Below, piece after piece: positions 30,379 through 39,531 of a DNA stretch of 64,000 bases. Below the pieces are notes generated by a model. It was not told where the DNA came from and ran no database searches. It saw only the letters and a list, made by a program, of their open reading frames with translations. Made by a program: the position numbers and the translations under genes. Within the stretch, counting starts at the first letter, position 1, and each line of letters starts with the position of its first letter. The stretch spans positions 2,038,501 to 2,102,500 of the forward strand of contig NZ_CP041330.1 in the NCBI RefSeq assembly GCF_013394165.1, given 5' to 3'. Source of the stretch: Pseudoalteromonas sp. Scap06. GTDB lineage: Bacteria > Pseudomonadota > Gammaproteobacteria > Enterobacterales > Alteromonadaceae.

Positions 30379-31083
30379 TTACGCTTGTTGCGCTTTTAAA
30401 CGTGCTAAACGTGCTACTTGGTGTGTAGACGTTAAGAAAGAATAGATTGGTGCTAAATAACCGCGCTTACGAAGCTCAAGAAAGTCTGCATCGCTTAGCT
30501 CATTTAGTTTCTTCTCATCGATAAGGTAAATACCGTTGATGTCTTTTTTCTCACCTTTAATATCAACTGTTAGCGTTTGTGCTACCAGTAGTTCTTTATC
30601 AGCAAGGAATTTAGTGAACGCATCGGTTACTTGAGAAAACTCAATGAACGATACTAACGCTTCTTTACGACGCTTAAGGTAATCAGTTTCTTCACCGTTT
30701 TCGAATAATGCATTACCCTCTTCTTCACCAACTAATGAGCTCGCTTCGTCAATTACGATACCAAATTGATCTTGCTCTGGGTGCTTTACTAAACCTAATG
30801 GGTAACGCGTTGTTGCCATAGGCGCAAATGATGCTGTCCATTTGTCGCCATCAATAAATAAATTTTCGCCTGGCTCTAGGCCAAACATTGCAACCGCTTG
30901 AAAAGTACCTGTTTCGTTATTTTTAACAAAAGACATTGGGAATTCATTGGCGATACGCGCAAACTCATGTGCAACCACTGGCACTAAGTGTTGAGTTTTC
31001 ATAAATTCGATGTTGATGCCATTTTTAATTTTAGTGTTGGCATGTTTTTCGTTGTGTAAAGGCTGTACTTGTTGCTCCGCCAT
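30379..31083 (-). CDS. SapC family protein
   Basis: 234 residues. The region LVPVVAHEFARIANEFPMSF and the following FGLEPGENLFIDG match the SapC family first seen in Campylobacter S-layer loci. In Alteromonadales, Caulobacter and Xanthomonas, members accompany TIGR01782-type receptors and tryptophan-halogenase-like genes, as here. No signal peptide is obvious. Function unknown; the name does not imply an S-layer in this organism. Divergent from DUF6445 with 250 bp between. Confidence 0.85.
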   Translation of the reverse strand: MAEQQVQPLHNEKHANTKIKNGINIEFMKTQHLVPVVAHEFARIANEFPMSFVKNNETGTFQAVAMFGLEPGENLFIDGDKWTASFAPMATTRYPLGLVKHPEQDQFGIVIDEASSLVGEEEGNALFENGEETDYLKRRKEALVSFIEFSQVTDAFTKFLADKELLVAQTLTVDIKGEKKDINGIYLIDEKKLNELSDADFLELRKRGYLAPIYSFLTSTHQVARLARLKAQQA

Positions 31084-31236
31084 GTTACTGCTCCGTTATT
31101 TTATAAATTTGATTTATTACTGTTAGTGGCCTAAGGCTAATGGTTTTGGTGACAAAAAGGAAGTGAAAATTTTGTGTCATTTTGTACGTTATTAATTAAC
31201 AAATAAAGAAGGTAATTATTTGTACAATATGTAGTG

Positions 31237-31267
31237 TAAAAAACACTCTGCTGAGTGTTGTTTTTTG
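31237..31267. terminator. Terminator-like hairpin in the SapC/DUF6445 divergent spacer
   Basis: AACACTC / GAGTGTT stem with TGCT loop, flanked by A6 and T6 runs, so it could work on both strands. It lies about 65 bp before the DUF6445 ATG and 154 bp before the SapC ATG, an unusual place for a terminator. Confidence 0.6.
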
Positions 31268-31332
31268 TTTCATAATTATGGACTTTTGTTAGTATATTCA
31301 ACAATGTTGCGATTAATATCAGTTGAATTAAA

Positions 31333-32043
31333 ATGGAACACTACGAGTTAAACCCCGATTTTAGGGTTGAAATAGTTCATCTTGAAACTGAAAACGAAGA
31401 TGTGATCATCATCGATAATTTTCTAAAAAGTATTGAACCTGTGGTTAATTTTGCTGCGCATGTAGCGTATTTAGAGCCCGTTGGCAGCGATGGTACTTTA
31501 TTTCCCGGTAAGCGTGATGTAATGCCTGAACCTTATTACCGTGCTTTTAGGCAGCTATTACTATCTCTTCAAGCACGAGGTGTTTTTAACCGCGAGCATA
31601 AAGCACTCTATGTTCATCGTTGCAAATTATCATTAGTTACCCAAAAAGCCTGTGAGCTTAAGTTATTACAACGTATACCTCATATAGATTCGACCGATGA
31701 TAATACCTTTGCAGCAGTGCATTATATAGCTGGTAAAGAGTCTAACGGCACATCAATTTATCGCTATATTCCTGAAAACCTAATTAAAATAACGCCACGA
31801 AACCAACACCTTTTTAGCGATGTAATAGAACAAACCAAAAATAATGAATCAGAACATCAAGGGTATTTAAACAGTAATACCGCCTTATTCGAGCAAGTCA
31901 TTAATATTAAAGCAAAGCAAAACCGCGTGGTGTTATATAAAAGCAATTTACTTCATTGTGCTAACTTAGATAATGACTATGAATTCACAGGCGATATAAA
32001 AAATGGCCGTTTATCAATCTCTTCTTTTTTTAGAATTGACTAG
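31333..32043 (+). CDS. DUF6445 protein, possible Fe(II)/2-oxoglutarate-like oxygenase
   Basis: 236 residues. It is recognisable as the DUF6445 family that co-occurs with tryptophan halogenases and SapC. By eye it has an HxD motif at H117/D119 (RIPHIDS), H208 (NLLHCA) and R226 (NGRLSISSFF). That is the order and spacing expected of a double-stranded beta-helix Fe(II)/2-oxoglutarate oxygenase: HxD, then a distal H, then R. The stop codon TAG is the first three bases of the MITE-like element (see repeat). Confidence 0.7.
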   Translation: MEHYELNPDFRVEIVHLETENEDVIIIDNFLKSIEPVVNFAAHVAYLEPVGSDGTLFPGKRDVMPEPYYRAFRQLLLSLQARGVFNREHKALYVHRCKLSLVTQKACELKLLQRIPHIDSTDDNTFAAVHYIAGKESNGTSIYRYIPENLIKITPRNQHLFSDVIEQTKNNESEHQGYLNSNTALFEQVINIKAKQNRVVLYKSNLLHCANLDNDYEFTGDIKNGRLSISSFFRID

Positions 32044-32404
32044 GGTCTGTTGACCTTTGCGGATTAAAATTTGTTCAAACTAGGGACGATTTAATCGCGG
32101 CGCGAGGTTTGTAACCTAGTGGGCTCGATAACTGCTCCTGCGTTATTCTACTGGCTTACATCCATGTAAGAATAAGTAAAAGCCGAGCAAAGCTTCCGCG
32201 TCCTGCTCACGCCCCTTACCTACATCCATGTAGGCAACAAAGAGTAAATCGCCCCTAGGCAGAACCCTTCGGGCAGCGCCTGTTTGGCATTGATGCTGCG
32301 TTATCGCCTATTTATGGGGAATAACCACAACACATAGGCTCTGCCTTGCCTAAATACCAAACAGACTGCTGTAAATTTAACCTTGAAAGATCAACAGACC
32401 CTAG
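32040..32404. repeat. MITE-like element with 19-bp terminal inverted repeats
   Basis: The ends CTAGGGTCTGTTGA-C-CTTT (32040-32058) and, in reverse complement, CTAGGGTCTGTTGA-T-CTTT (32386-32404) match at 18 of 19 positions. Excluding the outer CTA/TAG, a TA dinucleotide flanks both sides, consistent with a TA target duplication. The inside has no reading frame. It holds two short palindromes with the same core, CTTACATCCATGTAAG (32155-32170) and CTACATCCATGTAG (32220-32233). Non-autonomous; no transposase is present in the window. Confidence 0.85.
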
Positions 32405-32451
32405 ACAACAGCCCAATAATCTAAATGTTAGTTTTTAATGGCGCATCAATT

Positions 32452-33972
32452 TTAATTTTTTTGTAAGCCGAACTGATGTATTTTATTAATAAGCTCTCTG
32501 TGTTTTGGCAATTCTGCTAATAACTGTTTTATCCGTTTGTTTTTAAAAGTACATTGCTTATCAGCTAGGGCTGTCACTTGCTCAGTCACAGCTTTTTTGC
32601 GAGGTAAAAAATTCATACCATAAAGCACGTAAAGATAATTTTCTAAATCAAATAAATCAAACTTACTGCTGAAGTCTTCTCGCAATGGCGCAAAGCTTTT
32701 CCATCGCGCTAAATTACTTGTAAGCTTACTTGAAACCCCTGACGCCTTGCGATTATCCTGCCAAAACAAAGAGTCACTTCTATCTGAAATACAATAATGC
32801 ATTTTAATAAAATCAAAGGTACTTTCCCAGACATGCGCGACATGCTTATTAAAGTCAGGTGCTATATACTCTATATCTGCCTTATACCGAGGAAAACGCT
32901 TTGATAATAAACCTGCTGAGAAATCGGTTATCAAAATAGCTGTCGCCTCAAGAGGCTCTACAAAACCCTGAGATAAACCAATAGCAACACAATTTTTATG
33001 CCAAAATAATTCTCTACGTCCTATCTTCATAGGAATTTTACGTGGCTGTAAATCGGTAAATTTATTACCAAGATAATGATGTAACTTTTTTACCGCTTGC
33101 TCTTCATCCATGTGTTTAGACGAATAAACAAAACCAACACCACGACGTTTGGTAAGTGCTATATCCCATATCCAGCCAGCTTGGTGCGCTGTGGCAATAG
33201 TATAAGGAAGGATTTCATCATCTAATGAGGTGGGTACTTGCAATGTAAGTGCTGTGTCTGTAAGTAATTCATCAGAGCGTTCTATAAAATCAACATTTAA
33301 TTTTTCACCAATAATGGCAGCGCTAAATCCGGAACAATCAATAATAAAGTCATAAGCTAGATGTTTATTATTGCTATCTATTAAGTGACTAATAAAGCCA
33401 TCATCGTCAATGGCAATATCTATAATGTCAGCATATAAATGCTTAATAGCAAACGCATCTTGGGCATGCTTCATTAAAAACGCAGCAAATTTTTTAGCAT
33501 CAAAATGATAGGCGTAACCATTAATTCCGACATACTCTGGAGTAGATATTGTTTTTGGCGCATATTTTTCTTCACAGCAAATTTCTTGCTTAGACACCGC
33601 ATTGGCATAACGGTTTTGTGATTCACCAGCTAGCCATTGTTGAGTCATTTCTTCGCCAAATATATGTGGATTATCGAATAAATGATGATAGTAATTTTCA
33701 CCATGCTTCGTTTTATCTAACCAATTTACAAATTTAATAGATTGCTTAAAGGTTACATCACACTCACGAATAAAATCAGTTTCACGAATACCAAACTTTT
33801 GAAGCGAATTACGAATTGAAGGCACCGTTCCCTCTCCTACCCCAATGGTGGGAATTGTCGGAGACTCTATCAATGTAATTTCAGTATTTGTTTCTAATAA
33901 TGAGTGACCTAAATGATTGGCTGCTAACCAACCGGCTGTCCCCCCACCAACAATTGCTATTTTTCTTATCAT
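32452..33972 (-). CDS. Tryptophan-halogenase-family flavoprotein
   Basis: 506 residues. GGGTAGWLAANHLG at residues 9-22 is the FAD-binding Rossmann motif. K76 in VTFKQSIKFVNW aligns with catalytic K79 of PrnA, and E342 in VEPLEATAIL with PrnA E346. GWIWDIAL at 266-273 matches the halogenase GWxWxI signature except that Pro is replaced by Ala. So the catalytic pair is kept. Family members linked to TonB receptors have unknown substrates, and a free-tryptophan role is not implied. It lies downstream of the receptor gene past a terminator. Confidence 0.9.
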   Translation of the reverse strand: MIRKIAIVGGGTAGWLAANHLGHSLLETNTEITLIESPTIPTIGVGEGTVPSIRNSLQKFGIRETDFIRECDVTFKQSIKFVNWLDKTKHGENYYHHLFDNPHIFGEEMTQQWLAGESQNRYANAVSKQEICCEEKYAPKTISTPEYVGINGYAYHFDAKKFAAFLMKHAQDAFAIKHLYADIIDIAIDDDGFISHLIDSNNKHLAYDFIIDCSGFSAAIIGEKLNVDFIERSDELLTDTALTLQVPTSLDDEILPYTIATAHQAGWIWDIALTKRRGVGFVYSSKHMDEEQAVKKLHHYLGNKFTDLQPRKIPMKIGRRELFWHKNCVAIGLSQGFVEPLEATAILITDFSAGLLSKRFPRYKADIEYIAPDFNKHVAHVWESTFDFIKMHYCISDRSDSLFWQDNRKASGVSSKLTSNLARWKSFAPLREDFSSKFDLFDLENYLYVLYGMNFLPRKKAVTEQVTALADKQCTFKNKRIKQLLAELPKHRELINKIHQFGLQKN

Positions 33973-34000
33973 AGTTAAACCACTTTATTGATTAGCTCAT

Positions 34001-34028
34001 AAAAAAGCCCAGTATTAACTGGGCTTTC
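34001..34028 (-). terminator. Terminator between the TonB-dependent receptor and halogenase genes
   Basis: Stem AGCCCAGT / ACTGGGCT with an ATTA loop and a T6 tract on the minus strand, 20 bp after the receptor stop and about 28 bp before the halogenase start. The halogenase therefore depends on read-through or on its own promoter. Confidence 0.88.
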
Positions 34029-34048
34029 ATTTTGTCATCTAAACCGAG

Positions 34049-36646
34049 TTAGAAACGAAGAGCAATACCCACTCTATAGCGTGCTTCACCTTCAAAACTC
34101 CACGCTGGATAGCCATTACGAAGCTCAGGTTTAACTTCTGCATCACCTGTTGCTGTACCTACCTGAATACTATCTTCTTCTGTTATATTAACAGCTTCAA
34201 ACGTTAGGTCTAAGTAGTCAGTTACAGCGTAGTTTGCAGTTAAATCAAGTGTACCGTAGTCTTGGTGTTCACGGTTACCGTAGAAATAAGGTGCTTCACG
34301 AACCATATACTCTGAACGCCAGTTATACGCTAAACGAACACTGTAGTTATCAGCTTCATAGTAACCTACCAAATTCACTGTATGTTCAGATGAATCTGAA
34401 AATAACTCGATACGGTCTGGGAAGTTTTCTGCAGGTGCTTCTGAGTCAACCCACGTATAATTTGCTTGATAACCAAAGCCACTATCAAAACCATCTTGGA
34501 TTTGAAGTTCAATACCTTGAATTTCACCACCTGAACCTGTGCCTTTGGTAGCCACTGTCCAGTTATCTACACCTGAATCAGGGTCAACGATCCCAATACT
34601 TTGATTAAGGATTTGATCAACTTTGGTAAATGATGAAATATTCTTAATAAAGTAAGTCGCACTTACCATGCCGTCGCCATCAAAGTAGTATTCAACACCT
34701 AAGTCTGACTGTGTTGCTTTAAATGGTTCAAGGCCGATATTACCGGTAGAAATAACTTCATTTCCTACAGTGCCATCTTCGTAACCTGATAGTGATGATG
34801 CAGCAAACATGTCAGTGTAGTTAGCACGCGAAATAACTTGCGCCGCAGAGAAACGTAAAATAACGTCTTCGGTTAAATCAAATGCAACATTTACACTTGG
34901 TAACACTTCATTATAATCTGCTTTCTCTGTGCTTAAACCATTGCCATAACTACCCGTAGCGTCTAGGGCATAGTAATCAGACTCCGCATCGGTTGACACA
35001 TAGCGAATACCGAAGTTACCACGAATGCCCTCTGCTGAGAAATTAGCCATCGCGTACAAAGAAATATTTTCTTCTTGGATCGTACCGTAACCAGACTTGT
35101 ATGCAATTGAGGTGTTATCGAAGCTTGTAATTGCTGCATAGCCATCACTGATCATTTGTCCTAAATTAGGCTCTGGTAACACGTAACCAGCACCTGATGT
35201 CACTGTACCCGAATAATATCGTGAGGCATCATAAGCTGAAATAGAGTCAACTAAGTTTGCCGTATACGTTTCTTGTTTTACTTCATGATCAGCCCAACGA
35301 AAGCCGGTTTTAATTGATGTGATAGCACCAAAATCTACAGGGAAAGTAAAATCAAGCTGTGCATAGGTTTCTTCATCCGTATTTGGCTGCTTTTTGAGTG
35401 CCCAGCCCGCAGATGATAATTCACCTTGAAAGTCATCGGGTGTGAAAGATTTATTCGCAACATCAATTTTTATTTCATCGCCAGTTGCATCATAGGTACC
35501 CGCGTAATCTGCTGCAGTACCTAACCAAAAACCATAGTTAGCTGTTAAATCTGTACCGCCATCTGATTGCGTGTTACCAATTCGGCCTTCAACCTCAAAA
35601 CTTTCGCCTACATACTTAAAGTCTAAATCAACAGTTTCTGACGTCATTGAACCCGCACGAGCCCAAGTTTGAGCCCAACCAGGGTTGGCACCGTTACCAG
35701 AACGACGATAAAAAGTACATGTACCATCTACATTGACTTGCTCACACGCTGCATCTTTGTCATCTGGAAACATAACAAATAACGACGTATTTGCATTATC
35801 TGCCGACAAATCTAGACTCATGATATTTAAACCAATTTCTAACTCATCACTGGGTCTGTATTGGAATGTTGCATTAATAGCTGTACGCTCTCGCTCTTGT
35901 TGGAATGTTGAAGGAACAATGTCACCCCAACCAACTAGCGATTCAATACCGTTACGCTGATAATTAGTTTCTGAGAATGCTGCTGACACAAGCGCACCAA
36001 AGGTTTCATCATCATTTTTCCAGCTATAAAGGCCAGAAATCTCTGGATCAATCTCTTCTGATATTGAACCGTAATCACCTTTAATGCTTGCAAATACTGT
36101 ATTTGAATCTAAATCTAATGGTTTGCGCGTATTAACGATAACCGTACCACCAATGCCACCTTCAACAATATCTGCTTGTGATGATTTGTATACTTCGATA
36201 CTACCAACCATCTCAGGCGGCAATAATGTATAGTTAAAACTACGATCAATGTTTTGTTGATCGTACCAGCCAGTTGAAGCCACAGAATGGCCATTTAGTA
36301 ATGTACGAGTTAGTTGCGCTGATGCACCGCGGATAGATACTTGTTGACCTTGGCCAAATGCTCTATTTACAGCAACACCAGAAATACGACCTAATGCTTC
36401 GCCTACATCGCTGTCAGGAAACTTACCGACATCTTCAGATGATAACGCGTCTACCACAGAATCTGAAAAGCGCTTAGTATTTAATGATGCTTCTAAAGAG
36501 CCACGAATACCGCGTACTTCAATAACCTCAACATCATTTTGAACTTTAACTTCATCGGCTGCGAATGCAGCACCAGTAAACCCAGCTCCCACAACTAAGC
36601 CGATATTTACTGCTAATAAGCTTTTTTTAAAATTTTTAGCTAACAC
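34049..36646 (-). CDS. TonB-dependent outer-membrane receptor (TIGR01782 type)
   Basis: 865 residues. Signal peptide to about residue 29 (AAFA-A). A TonB-box-like VIEVRG follows, then a plug domain with ALGRISGVAVNRAFGQGQQVS and NGHSVASTGWYD, and a beta-barrel ending in the aromatic C-terminus VGIALRF. It belongs to the receptor class of Caulobacter, Xanthomonas and Alteromonadales that often transports carbohydrates. GTG start with a strong AGGGGA ribosome site 6 bp away. Its ligand cannot be read off. The upstream operator and the downstream halogenase place it in one locus. Confidence 0.93.
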   Translation of the reverse strand: MLAKNFKKSLLAVNIGLVVGAGFTGAAFAADEVKVQNDVEVIEVRGIRGSLEASLNTKRFSDSVVDALSSEDVGKFPDSDVGEALGRISGVAVNRAFGQGQQVSIRGASAQLTRTLLNGHSVASTGWYDQQNIDRSFNYTLLPPEMVGSIEVYKSSQADIVEGGIGGTVIVNTRKPLDLDSNTVFASIKGDYGSISEEIDPEISGLYSWKNDDETFGALVSAAFSETNYQRNGIESLVGWGDIVPSTFQQERERTAINATFQYRPSDELEIGLNIMSLDLSADNANTSLFVMFPDDKDAACEQVNVDGTCTFYRRSGNGANPGWAQTWARAGSMTSETVDLDFKYVGESFEVEGRIGNTQSDGGTDLTANYGFWLGTAADYAGTYDATGDEIKIDVANKSFTPDDFQGELSSAGWALKKQPNTDEETYAQLDFTFPVDFGAITSIKTGFRWADHEVKQETYTANLVDSISAYDASRYYSGTVTSGAGYVLPEPNLGQMISDGYAAITSFDNTSIAYKSGYGTIQEENISLYAMANFSAEGIRGNFGIRYVSTDAESDYYALDATGSYGNGLSTEKADYNEVLPSVNVAFDLTEDVILRFSAAQVISRANYTDMFAASSLSGYEDGTVGNEVISTGNIGLEPFKATQSDLGVEYYFDGDGMVSATYFIKNISSFTKVDQILNQSIGIVDPDSGVDNWTVATKGTGSGGEIQGIELQIQDGFDSGFGYQANYTWVDSEAPAENFPDRIELFSDSSEHTVNLVGYYEADNYSVRLAYNWRSEYMVREAPYFYGNREHQDYGTLDLTANYAVTDYLDLTFEAVNITEEDSIQVGTATGDAEVKPELRNGYPAWSFEGEARYRVGIALRF

Positions 36647-36700
36647 AGGATTCCCCTCGAATCATTTTATTGGTTTTGTTTATCATTTTGCCTAACCGCC

Positions 36701-36716
36701 ATGACAGCGCTGTCAT
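36701..36716. promoter_or_regulatory. Perfect 16-bp operator palindrome upstream of the TonB receptor
   Basis: ATGACAGCGCTGTCAT is fully symmetric, with a CG-type centre typical of LacI-family operators. It is 54 bp above the receptor GTG and just downstream of a TACTAT (-10-like) sequence on the minus strand, suited to repression. NagR-type regulators of chitin/GlcNAc use in Alteromonadales have a similar operator; the actual regulator is inference. Confidence 0.7.
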
Positions 36717-37133
36717 AGTAGTAACAAACCATACATGCTAAATTACAATTTTGCTACATTTTTCCGCTCTTTTTGTATGAAATTTAACTTAATTATTATT
36801 AAGTCATTGATTTTAAATTGATTAATTATTTCATAAAAAAGCAGAGTTCGCCCAAGAATTACTCTCTATACTAGGTATGTAAATAATGACATGTTTATAC
36901 TTAATGTATTTAAAATAAGAGAGATTGCGAATAGCAGATAAGATTAATGGGTTATATAACTCCGCGCCGAACCAAAATTAACCTACTGTTTTTATTGATA
37001 AATATAAGTTTAGTTAGTGACTTTTAAAAATATAAGAGCATTAAAAAGGTACTTAGCTTAAGGGAAATATTTAAACTTCAAATGTTTACAGCACTTTGTT
37101 ATTAATTGATTAATGACAAAAACATGTCGCAAT
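36717..37133. other. Long AT-rich spacer between TonB receptor and pgl
   Basis: About 400 bp without a convincing reading frame. It has a TTAATTATTAATTAA-like tract and no further palindrome strong enough to list. Confidence 0.3.
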
Positions 37134-37168
37134 AAAAAAGGCCAGTAGCAAAAGCAACTGACCTTTCA
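37134..37168 (-). terminator. Terminator of the zwf-pgl unit
   Basis: GGTCAGTTGC / GCTACTGGCC imperfect stem followed on the minus strand by a T-run, about 50 bp beyond the pgl stop. Confidence 0.75.
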
Positions 37169-37216
37169 TTAAACCATCAATACAACATGGTTTTAAAGCA
37201 CCTAGTTTAGACTAAA

Positions 37217-37927
37217 TTAAGGTGCCCAATACACTTCAATGTTGATCTCAGGGTGATTTAGAACTGCACGTAACGGCATATCATTAACATTACCACCCGC
37301 TAAAGCTTGCTTATAAACAGCCAGCTTTTCATCGCCACTAATAAGTAATTTAACTACTTTAGACTGTAAAATTGCATTCAGCGTTAAGCTCATTCGTTCG
37401 GTAATACTACCTGTTACATCACTCTCAATTGCGTTAATGGCACACACAAGTTGGTTTGAATCTAAGCCGTTTTCCAGCCCTTGAGCATGTGGAAATAACG
37501 AAGCAGTATGTCCATCAGGGCCCATCCCTAAAATAGTGACATCAAACGGGCGCTTTAATGCTTGAAACTGCGCTTCACACGAATCAACACCTTGCTCTGC
37601 AGTGGCTGCTGCATTTTTCATGCTAATAAAATTAGCGGCTGCACCATGGTTTTGTAGCAAAGTACGCTTAATGAATGCTTCATTACTCTTTTCGTGACTT
37701 GCCTCAACCCAACGTTCATCAACCATAGCAACATCAACATGAGCCCAGTTTAAATCAAGGGTTGATAAATGCTTGTACGCAGGTTCAGGTGAAGATCCGC
37801 CTGAAACCATTAGCACTGCACGGCCATCAGCTTCAATCCCATTACGTAAGGCCTGCTCTAATGACTGAGATAATTCATCAGTTAAAGCGGCTTTATCGTC
37901 AAAAAACTTTTCTACTATTTTTGCCAT
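37217..37927 (-). CDS. pgl: 6-phosphogluconolactonase (DevB type)
   Basis: 236 residues. VLMVSGGSSP near the N-terminus and ILGMGPDGHTASLFP are diagnostic of Pgl/DevB. It hydrolyses 6-phosphogluconolactone. It lies 3 bp downstream of zwf, so the two are translated from one mRNA. Confidence 0.94.
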   Translation of the reverse strand: MAKIVEKFFDDKAALTDELSQSLEQALRNGIEADGRAVLMVSGGSSPEPAYKHLSTLDLNWAHVDVAMVDERWVEASHEKSNEAFIKRTLLQNHGAAANFISMKNAAATAEQGVDSCEAQFQALKRPFDVTILGMGPDGHTASLFPHAQGLENGLDSNQLVCAINAIESDVTGSITERMSLTLNAILQSKVVKLLISGDEKLAVYKQALAGGNVNDMPLRAVLNHPEINIEVYWAP

Positions 37928-37930
37928 TAC

Positions 37931-39403
37931 TTATGCCTTATCACCGGTGTTAAACCAAACATGGTTATTCTCTGCTAATAAATCATCAGCGTCTTCAGGA
38001 CCCCAACTACCCGCTCGGTACAATGAAGGTTTACCCTTCTCTTGCCAACGTTCAATAATTGGATCAATCCACTTCCAAGCTTGGCGTACTTCGTCGCGGT
38101 GAATAAATAACGAAGGATTATTAGCGGCTGCATCAAGCATTAAACGTTTATAAGCATCTGAATGGAAACCGTTACTATACGCTTGTGACAATTCAATATT
38201 CATCGTTACAGGTTCAAGTTGCATATCTAAGTTATCAAGACGCTTTGACATCAGCGTTAACTGAATGCTTTCTTGTGGCTGTAAGCGAATAATCAAACGG
38301 TTTGGTTCAATATTGCCTACGCTGTCTTCATAAACGTTATGTGATACTTTTTTATATTGCACTACAATTTCAGCGCAGCGCTTCGCCATGCGTTTACCGG
38401 TTCGCAGATAAAAAGGAACGCCCGCCCAACGCCAGTTATCAATATGCGCACGAATAGCAACGAAAGTTTCGGTTTTACTCGCCCCTTCGTTTAGCTCTTC
38501 AAGGTAACCTGGGACTATTTTACCGTTTAAATCACCGGGTACGTACTGACCACGAATAATATTATTATCAACATCTGTATCTTCAAGTGGACGTAATGCT
38601 TCTAATACTTTTAATTTTTCATTACGGATGCTGTTAGCGTTTAACTTATGCGGTGACTCCATAGCCACTAAACAAAGTAGTTGTAACAAGTGGTTTTGCA
38701 CCATGTCACGCAAGGCACCCGCTTTGTCATAAAAACCAGCACGGCTTTCAAGTCCTACTGTTTCTGACAAGCTAATTTGAATATTATCAATCGATTTAGC
38801 ATCCCACATGTTCTCAAATAATGAATTTGAAAAACGCAGAGCCATTAAGTTTTGAACCGTTTCTTTACCTAAGTAGTGGTCAATACGGAAAATTTGTTCT
38901 TCGTTAAAATACTGTGCAATTTTCGCATTAATTACTTCTGCTGACTCACCGCAGTAACCAATTGGTTTTTCTACTACAACACGCGAGTTCGCAGTAATTA
39001 GTTTTTTCGTTGATAATATTTCACAACAGGTGCCATAAACAGCAGGTGGAAGAGATAAGTAAAATACTCGTGATTTATCGCTATCATCTTCATCTAGAAT
39101 TTTTTTCAGTACATCCCAGTTATCATCCGCTTCGGTGACATTGCTCACTACGGGTACTAAAAAGTCTGAGAACGATTTCCAATCTTTTGCGTTATATTCG
39201 CCTTCGCTTAAAAATTCTTGTAAAGCTTTGTGTGCTGTATCGATGTATTCATCGCATTTACTTTGTTCGCGCACGGTAGGCAAAATACGTGAGCCTTGTG
39301 GTAAGTTACCTTCTTGATATGCTCGATACATTGCAGGAAGTAATTTGCGTAACGCAAGATCACCACCGCCCCCAAAAATTATAATATCAAAAGGATTAAG
39401 CAT
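37931..39403 (-). CDS. zwf: Glucose-6-phosphate 1-dehydrogenase
   Basis: 490 residues (E. coli 491). Cofactor motif IFGGGGDLALRKLLPAMY and catalytic RIDHYLGKE are present. It oxidises glucose-6-phosphate with NADP. It leads the zwf-pgl pair. The Entner-Doudoroff genes edd and eda, often next in this operon in gammaproteobacteria, are not here. Confidence 0.97.
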   Translation of the reverse strand: MLNPFDIIIFGGGGDLALRKLLPAMYRAYQEGNLPQGSRILPTVREQSKCDEYIDTAHKALQEFLSEGEYNAKDWKSFSDFLVPVVSNVTEADDNWDVLKKILDEDDSDKSRVFYLSLPPAVYGTCCEILSTKKLITANSRVVVEKPIGYCGESAEVINAKIAQYFNEEQIFRIDHYLGKETVQNLMALRFSNSLFENMWDAKSIDNIQISLSETVGLESRAGFYDKAGALRDMVQNHLLQLLCLVAMESPHKLNANSIRNEKLKVLEALRPLEDTDVDNNIIRGQYVPGDLNGKIVPGYLEELNEGASKTETFVAIRAHIDNWRWAGVPFYLRTGKRMAKRCAEIVVQYKKVSHNVYEDSVGNIEPNRLIIRLQPQESIQLTLMSKRLDNLDMQLEPVTMNIELSQAYSNGFHSDAYKRLMLDAAANNPSLFIHRDEVRQAWKWIDPIIERWQEKGKPSLYRAGSWGPEDADDLLAENNHVWFNTGDKA

Positions 39404-39531
39404 AGTTACTCTCTACGTTTATGCTACCTGCCACTACCGTATTGGTAATCAGTTATAGCGGTTTATTATCTGGATAATGTAGGCCTCAGCACAAAGCCTA
39501 CTAATGTTGTTCGTATATGCGCGATTAAAAT

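Noticed and set aside
32040..32404. Complete insertion sequence
   Set aside because: The element is 365 bp with no transposase frame, so it can only be a non-autonomous relative.
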